A stretch of DNA of 64,000 nucleotides from Pseudomonadota bacterium. GTDB taxonomy: Bacteria > Pseudomonadota > Alphaproteobacteria > Rhizobiales > Rhizobiaceae. The DNA lies in assembly GCA_023451735.1 (NCBI GenBank), contig JAEXYH010000083.1:1-64000 (forward strand). Reading direction: 5' to 3'. The notes below the pieces were generated by a model. The model did not search any database. It had not been told where the DNA came from and saw only the letters and a list, made by a program, of their open reading frames with translations. How positions within the stretch are numbered: position 1 is the stretch's first letter; the number at the start of each line of letters is the position of its first letter. Below, piece by piece: positions 45,197-54,033 of this stretch. A program made the translations under genes and the position numbers.

Positions 45197-45256
45197 GGTT
45201 GCTTCGTCTGCGTCGGCTAGGACCTAGCCGACGCAGACGAAGTCATCGAAGCAACC
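45197..45256. repeat. Large inverted repeat (20-bp perfect arms, one-base centre)
   Basis: The arm at 45202-45221 (beginning CTTCGTCTGCG) is the exact reverse complement of 45223-45242, separated only by A at 45222. Outside it, GGTTGCTTCG (45197-45206) also matches the reverse complement of 45247-45256. It lies in the gene-poor stretch between the aminotransferase remnant and the LysR gene. It could be a cruciform, a transposon scar or a bidirectional terminator. Confidence 0.8.
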
Positions 45257-45437
45257 GGTCTTTTCGTGTTGCCCGCCATAAGGCCATCAGTCACCTTCCC
45301 GAGATTTTAAGTCGTAAAGCATCGATGAAACCAACGCGATCGGCGAAGAAGACGATCAGCTTCACCGACTACATGTCGACGGGCGCGGGTGCTTTCCTGT
45401 CGAGCCTGTTCAAGAGATTGCGAAGCTGGTTCCCAGT

Positions 45438-46328
45438 CTAGCGAAGCCTCTTAGCAACTTCGTCGCGAGCGTATTTCACCAAAGATCTAACGAGGCGCTG
45501 CTGGGGGCGCGTGTTGGAACTTAATGCGGCAAGCGTGATCTGGATGCGTGGCCTGAAAGGAAGGATGCGCATCGGCCCAAATTGTCGGCATGAGGCTGTC
45601 AGCTCGTCTATGATTGCAACACCGACCCCTTGCTCTACGCTGTAGGCGGCGACGTTCATGAAGCGGACGTCTACGCTGGGATTGAAGGCCACCCGGCTTT
45701 TCTGAAAAGCCGCCTCGATCAGCGTGTTGATACGGCTGCCTGATCCCGACTTGATCATCTGCATGCTATGGATATCCACGGGCGTCACAAATTGCAGGCT
45801 TGCCAGTCCGCTCGCACGCGAGAATGCGCAGACCATGTCCAGCGTTGCGAGCGGGGTCTGGTCGAGCGTCGGGCGTGGATAGGGTTCCATCGCAAAGCCG
45901 ATGTCAGAGATGCCTGCCTCGACATAGTTCAGGACTGTGTCCAGCCGGTGTGTCTCAAGCGCCACTTCAACCCCGAGATGGTTGGCCAGAAAGTGCGAAA
46001 TCACCTGAGGCATCAGTGATTCTGAAAGTTCGGCAGTGGCAGCTATCCGGATACGGCCCTTGCGCCCCGCCTTCAGATAAGCAGCGGTCTGCATGACCGT
46101 GTCGCGCATCAGGAAGAGTGGTTCCGCCTCACCAAGAAGAATCTGCGCTTCAGGTGTTGGAATGAGGCGATTGTTCACTCTTTCGAAGAGCAGAAAACCT
46201 AGCGAGGCCTCCGCGCTCTTGATCGCATTGGACACAGCGGGCTGTGACATTCCCAAATCCTTTGCTGCCGCGATCGTCGAATGGGTCCTGATCACCGCCG
46301 CCAGAATTTCCAATTGCCGTAAATTCAT
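45438..46328 (-). CDS. LysR family transcriptional regulator
   Basis: The 296-residue protein has the LysR helix-turn-helix at the N-terminus (RQLEILAAVIRTHSTIAAAKDLGMSQPAVSNAIKSAEASLGFLLFER, residues 3-50) and the usual two-lobed effector domain (GRKGRIRIAATAELSESLMPQVI onward). It is divergent from the CoA-transferase operon that starts 189 bp away, so it probably activates that operon in response to a pathway intermediate. The intergenic palindromes at 46360 and 46429 are candidate binding sites. Confidence 0.92.
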   Translation of the reverse strand: MNLRQLEILAAVIRTHSTIAAAKDLGMSQPAVSNAIKSAEASLGFLLFERVNNRLIPTPEAQILLGEAEPLFLMRDTVMQTAAYLKAGRKGRIRIAATAELSESLMPQVISHFLANHLGVEVALETHRLDTVLNYVEAGISDIGFAMEPYPRPTLDQTPLATLDMVCAFSRASGLASLQFVTPVDIHSMQMIKSGSGSRINTLIEAAFQKSRVAFNPSVDVRFMNVAAYSVEQGVGVAIIDELTASCRQFGPMRILPFRPRIQITLAALSSNTRPQQRLVRSLVKYARDEVAKRLR

Positions 46329-46357
46329 GGCCGGCCGTTGCTCCGCGAAAATGCAGC

Positions 46358-46440
46358 ATATTCAACGAATACTATTCAAATAAGATATGAAATCAACGCT
46401 CAAAATAATTGAGGCGCATATTGCTATTTGCAAATTTGCA
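46358..46440. promoter_or_regulatory. Control region between LysR and CoA-transferase operon
   Basis: Two palindromes are visible: TATTCAACGAATA (46360-46372) and TGCAAATTTGCA (46429-46440). Either could be a LysR-type site. CATATTCAA (46358-46366) recurs twice near the IclR gene start at 59 kb. Confidence 0.5.
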
Positions 46441-46517
46441 GACCTATCATTGCCTCATTCGGCGGCACCTGTTGGCGGTGAATAAAAAATCAGCAAGTCG
46501 GAAAGTGGCATTTTTCA

Positions 46518-47705
46518 ATGAATCTTCTGAGCGGTGTTAAGATCCTTAGCTTCAATCATTTCCTGGCCGGCCCGCTCGCCGCGCAGACGTTGGCTGATCT
46601 CGGTGCGGATGTGGTAGCGGTCGAACCGATTGAGGGCGCTTTCCAGCGTAACTGGGCTGTCGCCAATCGTTTCGTCGAGGGCGACAGTGTCAATCACCTG
46701 GCAACCGGCCGCAACAAGCGCAGTATCGCCGTTGATCTGAAGAACCCGCAGGGCGTCGCGGCCGTCAAGAGGCTTGTCGAGACGTCCGATGTGGTGATGG
46801 AGAATTTCCGTCCCGGCACGATGGCGAAACTCGGGCTGGGATACGAGCAATTGAAAGCCATCAATCCGGGTCTGATTTATGCCGTCGCGACCGGCTTTGG
46901 CGGTGATGGCCCATATCGTGACCGTCCCGGTCAGGACCTGCTTTTGCAAGCGATGTCCGGCCTTGCCGCAAGGACCGGCTGCGCTGAAGGCGCACCCACC
47001 CCGGTTGGCGCCGTGATCGTCGATCAGCACGCAGCTTCGCTTTATGCCATGGCGATCCTTGCGGCACTGTTTGCCAAGGCCAAGACCGGCGAAGGGCGCC
47101 TTGTCGAAGTCAACCTCTATCAGGCCGCGATCGACCTGCAGGTTGAACCGCTGACAGCGTGGCTGAACGGGGCTGCATCGCCGACCTCGCGCGGCCCGGC
47201 CGGGATCGCCTCCTGGTTCTCGCCCGGTCCCTACGGCATACACGCGACATCTGATGGGCATCTTGCCGTCTCGATGGCGGCGCCGAAGGCGCTCGCCGGC
47301 GCGCTCGGCATTGGCGCTCTGGAGGACTTCACCGACGCTGATAGTTTTGACCGGCGTGAGGAGATTACCCGTCTCGTCGCCGAGAAGCTGAAGGAAAAGA
47401 GCTCCGCCGATTGGTTGCCTCTGCTTGAGGCTGGCAAGATCTGGCATGCACCGGTTCAAGATTACAAGGATCTGCAGGCCGATCCCCAGATTTCGCATCT
47501 GGAGGCCTTCAAGACCGTCGAGGGTGCCTTTGGCAAGGATGTGACGATGGTCATGCACCCGGCCCGCTACGACGGCAAGTCGCCTGAAGTACGCCTTGTA
47601 CCGCAGCCGCTTGGCGCCCAGACACGCGAAGTTCTTTGTGAAATCGGCTATGACGCAACCGAGATCGATGCGCTCTTTGCCGCTTCGGCCGTCGGAGCAA
47701 GATGA
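46518..47705 (+). CDS. CoA-transferase family III (CaiB/BaiF), first of two
   Basis: The 395-residue enzyme transfers CoA between carboxylic acids. Family marks are LSFNHFLAGPLAAQTLADLGADVVAVEPIEG, NRNKRSIAVDLKNPQG, FRPGTMAKLGLGYEQLKAINPGLIYAVATGFG, the RPGQDLLLQAMSGLAA stretch and the probable catalytic Asp in VGAVIVDQHAAS. It is the first gene of a long rightward operon and overlaps the second CoA-transferase gene by four bases, suggesting a heteromer or successive steps. The acyl substrate is unknown. Confidence 0.92.
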   Translation: MNLLSGVKILSFNHFLAGPLAAQTLADLGADVVAVEPIEGAFQRNWAVANRFVEGDSVNHLATGRNKRSIAVDLKNPQGVAAVKRLVETSDVVMENFRPGTMAKLGLGYEQLKAINPGLIYAVATGFGGDGPYRDRPGQDLLLQAMSGLAARTGCAEGAPTPVGAVIVDQHAASLYAMAILAALFAKAKTGEGRLVEVNLYQAAIDLQVEPLTAWLNGAASPTSRGPAGIASWFSPGPYGIHATSDGHLAVSMAAPKALAGALGIGALEDFTDADSFDRREEITRLVAEKLKEKSSADWLPLLEAGKIWHAPVQDYKDLQADPQISHLEAFKTVEGAFGKDVTMVMHPARYDGKSPEVRLVPQPLGAQTREVLCEIGYDATEIDALFAASAVGAR

Positions 47706-48922
47706 TGGCGAGCGCAATGAACATCAGAATGAAGGTCATCAGCCTCTGTCATTATCTGCAAGGCCCTGCCTGCTGTCAGTATCTGGCCGATATGGGCGCG
47801 GACGTCATAAAGATCGAACCGCTCAAGGGCGCCTTCGAACGCCACTGGTCAGGCGGTAATTCCTGGATCACGGATGTCAGCGCCTTCTCGCTAGCGGTCA
47901 ATCGCAACAAGCGTTCGATCGCCATCGACCTGAAATCCGAAGATGGTCTTGCGATCGCCCGCGAACTGATCGCGGGTGCCGATGTGCTGGTGGAAAATTA
48001 TCGCCCTGGCGTGCTCGACAGGCTCGGCCTTGGTTATGAAGCTGTCCGAGAAATCAATCCGGCAATCATCTATGCATCTGCCTCCGGCCTTGGTGCTACC
48101 GGGCCTGCCGCCAAGCGGCCGGGCCAGGACCTGCTGATGCAGGCGCGTTCGGGCTTGGTTGCCGCAACAGGCGGTGGCGAAGATGGGCCTTCAGTCGTCG
48201 GTGCTGCCGTTGTCGACCAACATGGCGGTTCGCTGCTGGCCATGGGCGTTCTCGGCGCCTATGTCCGCCGCCTGCAGACGGGTGAGGGTGCCCGGGTGGA
48301 ATCGAGCCTGTTTGCCGCCGCGATAGACCTGCAGGTCGAGGCCCTAACGAAATATTATGCGGCTCCTGACCGGGCGAACCGGCTGAAGCGTGGGCGCAAT
48401 TGCGGCAGCTGGTATCACGATGCACCGTACGGACTCTATGCGCTGGTCGATGCCCGCATCGTGCTCTCGATGAACGATGCAGGAAAACTCGCAGAAGCGC
48501 TGGACAGCGACGACTTGCGCGCAATGCGCGCTATCGACCGTTATGCCGAGCGGGATCGTTATGCAGCCGTCATGGCGGAAACTCTTGCGAAACGCAGTTT
48601 CGAGGAGGTCGAGACCCTGTTCAACGCGCATGGCGTCTGGTTCGAGCGCGTCCAATCCTACGAGGATCTTCTGGAGGATCCGCAGGCGAAACATATGGGC
48701 GTGTTCGGTGAAATCGACGTTAACGGAAGGATGGCGACACTGATCAATCATCCTCTGCGCTATAACGGGGATACGCCCGCCATGCGGCGCATGCCGCTTT
48801 ACCCCGGCACGGACAGTCGGAACATCATGACGGAATTGGGCATGTCGGCCGAGAGGCAGGACGCGCTGATCGGGATGGGTGTGATCAGGCAGGCCGAGCC
48901 TGCCGAGGCACATCAGGGTTAA
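47702..48922 (+). CDS. CoA-transferase family III (CaiB/BaiF), second of two
   Basis: The 406-residue paralogue of the preceding protein has CHYLQGPACCQYLADMGADVIKIEPLKG, NRNKRSIAIDLKSEDG, YRPGVLDRLGLGYEAVREINPAIIYASASGLG, RPGQDLLMQARSGLVAA and AAVVDQHGGS with the expected Asp. Paired family III transferases act as heterodimers in some carnitine/succinate-type systems, so this pair may form one enzyme (inference). The start may be ATG 47702 or an internal ATG a few codons later. Confidence 0.92.
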   Translation: MMASAMNIRMKVISLCHYLQGPACCQYLADMGADVIKIEPLKGAFERHWSGGNSWITDVSAFSLAVNRNKRSIAIDLKSEDGLAIARELIAGADVLVENYRPGVLDRLGLGYEAVREINPAIIYASASGLGATGPAAKRPGQDLLMQARSGLVAATGGGEDGPSVVGAAVVDQHGGSLLAMGVLGAYVRRLQTGEGARVESSLFAAAIDLQVEALTKYYAAPDRANRLKRGRNCGSWYHDAPYGLYALVDARIVLSMNDAGKLAEALDSDDLRAMRAIDRYAERDRYAAVMAETLAKRSFEEVETLFNAHGVWFERVQSYEDLLEDPQAKHMGVFGEIDVNGRMATLINHPLRYNGDTPAMRRMPLYPGTDSRNIMTELGMSAERQDALIGMGVIRQAEPAEAHQG

Positions 48923-48948
48923 CGCCTTCGGGCCGATTGGAAGACAAG

Positions 48949-50112
48949 ATGATAGACTTTTCACTGACGGATGACAGCCGGCTGCTGGTCGAGACTGTCC
49001 GGAAATTCGTGGAGACCGAGGTTCAGCCGCTCGAAGAAGCGACCGAGCACGATGCCCGTATTCCCCCCGAAGAGCTCAAACGCGTCAAAGCAAAGGCACA
49101 GCAACTCGGCCTATATGCTATGAATATGCCGGAAAATGTCGGCGGAGGCGGTCTCTCCTGCGTCGACCATTGTCTCGTCGAGGAAGAACTCGGGAAGACT
49201 TCCGACGCGCTGATCCGCCGCGTATTCGGCCAAGTCTATCCTATGCTTCTCGCTTGCGAAGGTGACCAGCGCGACAAATACCTCCTGCCGACCGTTCGTG
49301 GTGACAAGATCTGCGCCATGGCGATTACCGAACCGGGCGCAGGGTCGGACGCGGCCTCGATCAGCACGACGGCGCATCTCGATGGCGACGAATGGGTGCT
49401 GAACGGTACCAAGCATTTCATCAGCGATGGCGACATTGCCGACTACGTGATTGTTATGGCTTTGACCGACAAGGAAAAGCGCGCCCGCGGCGGCATTACT
49501 CTTTTCCTCGTCGACAAGGGCACTGCCGGTTTCAATGTTGCCCGCAACCAGCCGATGATGGGACATCGTGGCTATGGTCACGCCGAACTGGTGTTCGACA
49601 ATTGCCGTATCCCGGCATCCGCTGTGCTCGGCGAGGTTGGCAACGGCTTCAAGTTGATCATGAAGAGCGTGCTGGAAATCCGCCTGGCCCATATCGGCGC
49701 CCGCGCCGTCGGCATGGCGAGCCGCGCGCTCGAAATGATGCGAACCTATGCCGGTGAGCGAAAGCAGTTCGGACAGGCGATCGGCGATTTTCAGATGGTG
49801 CAGAAGCTGATCGCCGACAGTGCCATCGAGATCTTTGGCGTCAAGATGATGGTTCTGAACGCTGCATGGGAAATTGACCAGGGTATGGAGCCGCGCGACA
49901 AGGTCTCGATGATCAAGGTTGCCGCCTCCGAAATGCAGGGCCGCGTCGTCGACCGTGCTATCCAGGTCTTCGGCGGTATGGGTTTCACCAAGGAAGTCCC
50001 GCTGGAGCGGATGTATCGCGATGCTCGCGTCACCCGCATCTATGATGGTACGTCGGAAATCCATCGCATGCTGATCGCCCGCAGCACGATCAAGAACGGC
50101 CTCAATCTCTAA
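48949..50112 (+). CDS. Acyl-CoA dehydrogenase family protein
   Basis: From ATG 48949 the protein has 387 residues. The three-domain ACAD fold is clear: N-terminal helices, the FAD-binding strand CAMAITEPGAGSDAAS, the middle barrel, and the C-terminal ERKQFGQAIGDFQMVQKLIADSAIEIF, then QVFGGMGFTKEVPLERMYRDAR. The catalytic position is IYDGTSEIH, so Asp replaces the usual Glu of IYEGT. It should introduce a double bond alpha-beta to a CoA thioester, after the CoA-transferases and before the MaoC hydratases. Confidence 0.92.
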   Translation: MIDFSLTDDSRLLVETVRKFVETEVQPLEEATEHDARIPPEELKRVKAKAQQLGLYAMNMPENVGGGGLSCVDHCLVEEELGKTSDALIRRVFGQVYPMLLACEGDQRDKYLLPTVRGDKICAMAITEPGAGSDAASISTTAHLDGDEWVLNGTKHFISDGDIADYVIVMALTDKEKRARGGITLFLVDKGTAGFNVARNQPMMGHRGYGHAELVFDNCRIPASAVLGEVGNGFKLIMKSVLEIRLAHIGARAVGMASRALEMMRTYAGERKQFGQAIGDFQMVQKLIADSAIEIFGVKMMVLNAAWEIDQGMEPRDKVSMIKVAASEMQGRVVDRAIQVFGGMGFTKEVPLERMYRDARVTRIYDGTSEIHRMLIARSTIKNGLNL

Positions 50113-50125
50113 GGAAGACTTCACA

Positions 50126-50539
50126 ATGACGACGCAATCTCCCCTGACGGTCGGCGCGACCTTTTCCTTCCGCAAGACCATGACGGTCGCAGAACAGGCG
50201 ATGTTCACCGGCATCAGCGGCAATCTTGGCCCGCTTTATGTTGATGCGCGTGCGGCTGCCAAAGCCGGTGCGACCGGCATGGTTTCCTTCGAGCTTGCCG
50301 TCAGCGCTCTCGCGACCACCTGCCTCAATCGCCTCGGCGGTCCTGACCGACGCATCAGCGCGATCGGGCTTACCTTCCTAGCTCCTGTCGTCGTCGGAGA
50401 GTCCGTGCAGGCGAGCGCCGAAATCACCGCGATTGAAGGAGAAGATGCCGTCTGCAAAATCGTCTGCATCAACAGCGCTACCGGTGAGGAAGTCATTGCG
50501 GGCACGGCCCGCCTCGTTCCTTTCGCAGCGAAGGGGTGA
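50126..50539 (+). CDS. MaoC-fold protein, catalytic motif degenerate
   Basis: The 137-residue hotdog-fold protein follows AAGGAAG. The hydratase-2 motif, normally FTGxSGDxNPLHxD, reads FTGISGNLGPLYVD here. Catalytic Asp and His are replaced by Asn and Tyr, so it is unlikely to be an active hydratase alone. The next gene encodes a MaoC protein that keeps these residues, and such pairs often form heteromers with one active subunit. It starts 13 bases after the dehydrogenase gene. Confidence 0.8.
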   Translation: MTTQSPLTVGATFSFRKTMTVAEQAMFTGISGNLGPLYVDARAAAKAGATGMVSFELAVSALATTCLNRLGGPDRRISAIGLTFLAPVVVGESVQASAEITAIEGEDAVCKIVCINSATGEEVIAGTARLVPFAAKG

Positions 50540-50542
50540 TCA

Positions 50543-50977
50543 ATGTACGATTTCAAATCCTTCGACGACCTGAATGTTGGAGACAGGGTCGCGATCTCCA
50601 AGACGATCACCGAAGCTGATGGTGCGCTCTACATTGCCGCGACGGGCGACTTCGGGCCGGTTCACGTCGATGAAGTGTATGCCGGCGCCACCCGCTTCGG
50701 GAAGCGGCTAGCGCCTGGCATCATGGTCGCCGGGCTGTGCACGAGCATCCTGACCAGCGAGCTCGTCGGCGTTGTCGGCATATCGATCGAGGACCGCTTC
50801 TGGTTTACCGGCCCGGTGGTTTACGGCGATACCATCACCTTCGAGGTTTGGATTGCCGAGAAGCGTGAGGAGAACCGCACCGTCATCTGGCAGGCAAGCG
50901 CCCGCAACGTCGACGGCTTGGAAGTTCTGAAGGCCGAGGCAACACTGAAATTCCCCCGCAAGAAGCCGGCGGCCTGA
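50543..50977 (+). CDS. MaoC family enoyl-CoA hydratase/dehydratase
   Basis: The 144-residue protein carries YIAATGDFGPVHVDEVYAGATRFGKRLAPGIMVAGL. The Asp and His of the hydratase motif (GDxGPVHVD) are present, so it is probably active. It would hydrate the enoyl-CoA formed by the acyl-CoA dehydrogenase encoded upstream, likely together with the degenerate MaoC partner three bases upstream. AAGGGGTGA precedes the start. Confidence 0.88.
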   Translation: MYDFKSFDDLNVGDRVAISKTITEADGALYIAATGDFGPVHVDEVYAGATRFGKRLAPGIMVAGLCTSILTSELVGVVGISIEDRFWFTGPVVYGDTITFEVWIAEKREENRTVIWQASARNVDGLEVLKAEATLKFPRKKPAA

Positions 50978-50986
50978 GAAAGCGAC

Positions 50987-51937
50987 ATGACGACGATGAA
51001 GATTCCGGATCTCAAGGGCCTCACGGTCGCAACACTTCTCCCTTATCGCGACGACTTCTCGATCGATTGGGATGACTATGCCCGCGTCCTTGACTATTGC
51101 GTCGCGCCGGACGGCGTCACCGCCGCTCTCGTCAACGGCCATGCAGGCGAAGGCGGTCTGCTGACCGCCGCCGAGCGCCGTGAGGTTATCGAACGCACCC
51201 GCGCGCATATCCCGAACAAGCCGGTTCTCGCCGGCGTCATCGCTACGTCAACGGTGGACGCGATTGCTGAGGCAAAGATGGCGGAGGCAGCTGGCGCCGA
51301 CTGTGCCGTCCTCTTCCCGCCGGGCCCTCTGGGCGGCGGCGCCTCGGCAACATCGCGTGCGCCGGTCGCCTATGTGCGTGCGATTTCCGACGCGATCGGT
51401 ATTCCGGTGTCGCTCTTCCAGTATCCGGTGACCTCCGGTTACGGCTATTCGACCGAGACGCTGCGCGACCTTGCGGCGATCAAAGGCGTCATCGCCATCA
51501 AGGAAGGCAGCGACACGATGCTTGCTTATGACGAGAACTGGCGTGCCGTGAAAAAGGCGAGCCCACATGTCTCGATCCTTGCCTCTAACTATAACTGGTT
51601 CCTGCCGCAGATGGCGGTTGGTGCTGACGGCATTCTCTCAGGTCTCGGCAGCCTTGCACCCCATCTTTTCGCAGAACTCTGGCAGGCAAGCGCCGCCGGC
51701 GATCTGGCCTTGATGCGCGCCGTCAACGATCGGCTTTACCCGATCGTGCGGGCGGTCTACGGACCGTCGCCACTGATCGACATGCACACCCGCATGAAGG
51801 CTGGCCTCAAGGCGCTCGGTGTCATACGCAACGCCTCGCCGCGCGCGCCGATGATGCCGACCGAAGAGCGGATCGCCGCCAATATCGCAACCGTTGTCGA
51901 AGCTGCCCGCAAGGTCGGCGACATCCGATTGTCCTGA
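50987..51937 (+). CDS. DapA/N-acetylneuraminate lyase family protein, first of two
   Basis: The 316-residue TIM-barrel aldolase has the Schiff-base lysine in GVIAIKEGSDT and the Tyr that helps catalysis in VSLFQYPVTSGYG. The usual GTTGE loop reads VNGHAGEGG, as in the second paralogue at 57494. It should cleave or form a carbon-carbon bond next to a 2-oxo acid, releasing pyruvate or a related acid. The substrate is not DHDPS-like because the loop differs. Starts at 50987 and 50996 are both possible. Confidence 0.87.
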   Translation: MTTMKIPDLKGLTVATLLPYRDDFSIDWDDYARVLDYCVAPDGVTAALVNGHAGEGGLLTAAERREVIERTRAHIPNKPVLAGVIATSTVDAIAEAKMAEAAGADCAVLFPPGPLGGGASATSRAPVAYVRAISDAIGIPVSLFQYPVTSGYGYSTETLRDLAAIKGVIAIKEGSDTMLAYDENWRAVKKASPHVSILASNYNWFLPQMAVGADGILSGLGSLAPHLFAELWQASAAGDLALMRAVNDRLYPIVRAVYGPSPLIDMHTRMKAGLKALGVIRNASPRAPMMPTEERIAANIATVVEAARKVGDIRLS

Positions 51938-51947
51938 GGAGGTGGCG

Positions 51948-52241
51948 ATGCAGGACGAGGCTTTCACCCATATTGTGCGGGTCGATATCGACCCGGAACA
52001 CGAGGAAGCGTTCAATACCTGGTATGTCGAGAAGCACTTTCCCGACCTGCTTGCCTGCCCTGGCTGGCTTTCCGCAAAGCGCTTCGTCTCCGTCGGAGAT
52101 GGGCCGCGTTATGCCGCCATGTACGAGGTGGCCGGTCGCTGGGCTTTCGAGACACCCGAGTTTTTGAAGGTCAAGGGCTTTGGTCCTTTCGAACCTTATG
52201 TCAAAAATTTCACCCGCATTCAGCTGCGTCCGATTGGCTGA
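51948..52241 (+). CDS. Small dimeric alpha/beta-barrel protein (EthD/antibiotic-monooxygenase-like fold)
   Basis: From ATG 51948, behind AGGAGGTGG, the protein has 97 residues. The pattern FTHIVRVDIDPEHEEAFNTWYVEKHFPDLLACPGWLSAKRFV...RYAAMYEVAGRWAFETPEFL fits a ferredoxin-like fold that dimerises, as in EthD and related accessory or monooxygenase proteins. No cofactor-binding residues are evident. It may be an isomerase, decarboxylase or accessory protein of the pathway. Function is unassigned. Confidence 0.65.
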   Translation: MQDEAFTHIVRVDIDPEHEEAFNTWYVEKHFPDLLACPGWLSAKRFVSVGDGPRYAAMYEVAGRWAFETPEFLKVKGFGPFEPYVKNFTRIQLRPIG

Positions 52242-52357
52242 GCAGGCGGGAAACATGGGCTGAGGCCGTCGCCATTCTGAAAAGCCGTGGCGGCGCACCA
52301 AGGATAAGAACAAGAAAAGACGTGAATTCAAAATTTCACCACTCCGGAGAGAACAAC

Positions 52358-53197
52358 ATGATGAAATTCCTCATGAAAGTCAGCGCCATTGCGGCCTTCG
52401 CGCTTTCGCCCGCCGTCGCTTTCGCCGCCTGCACACTACCGGTGATCAGCGATGAAAACCTGGTCGAAAAAGGCAAGCTTCAACTTTCCATCAATCCGAC
52501 CAACCCGCCCCAGCAATTTGTCGATAAGGACGGCAAGCTGCAGGGGCTCAATGTCGAGATGGCTGCCGAACTGTCCAAACGGCTGTGCCTGCCGGTGGAA
52601 CTCGTCCGCATGGACTTCCCGGCAATGATACCTGCCATGAGCGCCGGTCGTATCGACGGCATGAATACCGGCATGTTCTGGACGGAAGAACGCTCCAAGC
52701 TTATGTATCTGGTGCCGAACGGTCGCCAGTCGGTCTCCGTTGTCGTCGCGCCGGACAGTAAGGAAGCCTATGCCAAGCCGGAAGAACTGCTTGGCAAAAC
52801 CTCGGCAGTCGAGGTCAGTACCTATCAGATGAACTGGTTGAAGAAATTCAGCGAGGAAAGCGCTGCCAAGGGCGCCACTGCCGTCGAAATGCGCACCTTC
52901 CCGACTGCCACCAACGTGGTTTCTGCGCTTCTCGCCGGACAGGCGGATAATGCGCTTCTGGTTGACAGCGTCGCACGCGATCTCGTCGCCAAGGGCAAGG
53001 TCAAGGAAGTCTTGTCCGGTCTTGGCGCTGCACGAACCGCCATGTCCTTCCGTAACAAGGTGGTTGCAGAGGCGATCGTCAAGGCGACAGAAGAGATGCG
53101 GGCAGACGGGACCTACAAAGCACTATTCGAAAAGTTCGGCCTGACGCCGCTCAAGGATGAGGAGCCGGTCGAAATCGCTGGTCCCGGTCCGGCCTGA
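52358..53197 (+). CDS. ABC transporter substrate-binding protein (family 3, polar amino acid type)
   Basis: From ATG 52358, behind GGAGAG, the protein has 279 residues with a signal peptide cleaved after AFA. The mature protein starts with Cys-containing CTLPVISDENL and shows KLQLSINPTNPPQQFVDKDGKLQGLNVEMAAELSKRL and GRIDGMNTGMFWTEERSKLM, typical of the GlnH/HisJ group. It captures the pathway substrate in the periplasm. The downstream permease and ATPase complete the importer. A hairpin follows at 53215-53244. Confidence 0.9.
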   Translation: MMKFLMKVSAIAAFALSPAVAFAACTLPVISDENLVEKGKLQLSINPTNPPQQFVDKDGKLQGLNVEMAAELSKRLCLPVELVRMDFPAMIPAMSAGRIDGMNTGMFWTEERSKLMYLVPNGRQSVSVVVAPDSKEAYAKPEELLGKTSAVEVSTYQMNWLKKFSEESAAKGATAVEMRTFPTATNVVSALLAGQADNALLVDSVARDLVAKGKVKEVLSGLGAARTAMSFRNKVVAEAIVKATEEMRADGTYKALFEKFGLTPLKDEEPVEIAGPGPA

Positions 53198-53214
53198 TTG
53201 CAAGCAGTTCCTGC

Positions 53215-53244
53215 GCGCCAGATCATCGCCATGCGATATCTGGC
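53215..53244 (+). terminator. Stem-loop after the family 3 binding-protein gene
   Basis: CGCCAGAT (53215-53222) pairs with ATCTGGCG (53237-53244). It lies in the 113-bp gap before the permease gene and probably sets the higher level of binding protein. Confidence 0.5.
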
Positions 53245-53310
53245 GGGCAGGCCTGGTGTTCCCAGTCAGGGCGTCGGGATCCCGCGCCGCACGCCAAACA
53301 GGAGATGAAC

Positions 53311-54012
53311 GTGCGTTATTTCGATCCGGCTGCTTTCGTCGATTATCTTTTCAATCACTTCCTGTTGGGCGGTGTTCTGGTCACCATCGGGCTAACACTG
53401 GCGAGTGTCGCCGGCGGGCTTGTTCTCGGCATGATCATCGCGCTGATGAGGATGTCCCAAAACCTCGTGCTCTACGGTTTTGCCAGGACCTATATCTGGT
53501 TCTTCCGGGGAACACCGCTCTTGATCCAACTCGTGGTCATTTATACCGGTCTGCCGCAACTCGGTATCAAGCTCGGTGTCATCGGATCGGCATTGATCGG
53601 CCTGATCCTGCACGAGGCTTCCTATCTGGCCGAGATCATCCGCAGCGGTTTCATGTCCGTGCCACAAGGACAGCGCGAGGCGGCATGGGCGCTCAGCGTA
53701 CCCCGGCGGACAATCTTCTGGCGCGTGACGCTGCCCCAAGCCTTTCGGCTGATGATCCCGCCTTTCGGCAATTCGGTTAATTCGTTGCTCAAGGCAACTT
53801 CTCTCGCTTCGGTCATCTCCGTCGAGGAAATCATGCGGCGCAGCGATATGCTGATGCAGGAACACTTTCAGATTCTCGAAGTCTACGCTGCGGCAGCCGT
53901 CTATTACCTGCTGCTCGTGTCGATCTGGGACCTGATACAACAGCGCCTCGAGGTCCATTTTGGACGTTCCCTCGATCGCAATGCCAAATCCACTCCTGCC
54001 AAACGGCGCTAA
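53311..54012 (+). CDS. Amino acid-type ABC transporter permease
   Basis: The start is likely GTG 53311, six bases after AGGAG (53300-53304); the ATG at 53305 touches that site and is too close. The product has 233 residues, five or so membrane spans, and the HisMQ-type EAA loop EAAWALSVPRRTIFWRVTLPQAFRLMIPP. FRGTPLLIQLVVIYTGLPQLGI is a signature of the polar amino acid permeases. Only one permease is encoded, so it should act as a homodimer. Confidence 0.92.
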   Translation: MRYFDPAAFVDYLFNHFLLGGVLVTIGLTLASVAGGLVLGMIIALMRMSQNLVLYGFARTYIWFFRGTPLLIQLVVIYTGLPQLGIKLGVIGSALIGLILHEASYLAEIIRSGFMSVPQGQREAAWALSVPRRTIFWRVTLPQAFRLMIPPFGNSVNSLLKATSLASVISVEEIMRRSDMLMQEHFQILEVYAAAAVYYLLLVSIWDLIQQRLEVHFGRSLDRNAKSTPAKRR

Positions 54013-54033
54013 TTTCCAGAAAGGCAGGTTCGA

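Noticed and set aside
45241..45441. Text resembling short pieces of glyceraldehyde-3-phosphate dehydrogenase or phosphoglycerate kinase (EVIEATGLF, DYMSTGAGAFL)
   Set aside because: The pieces are short, in different frames and interrupted; similarity from memory is too weak to name a pseudogene.
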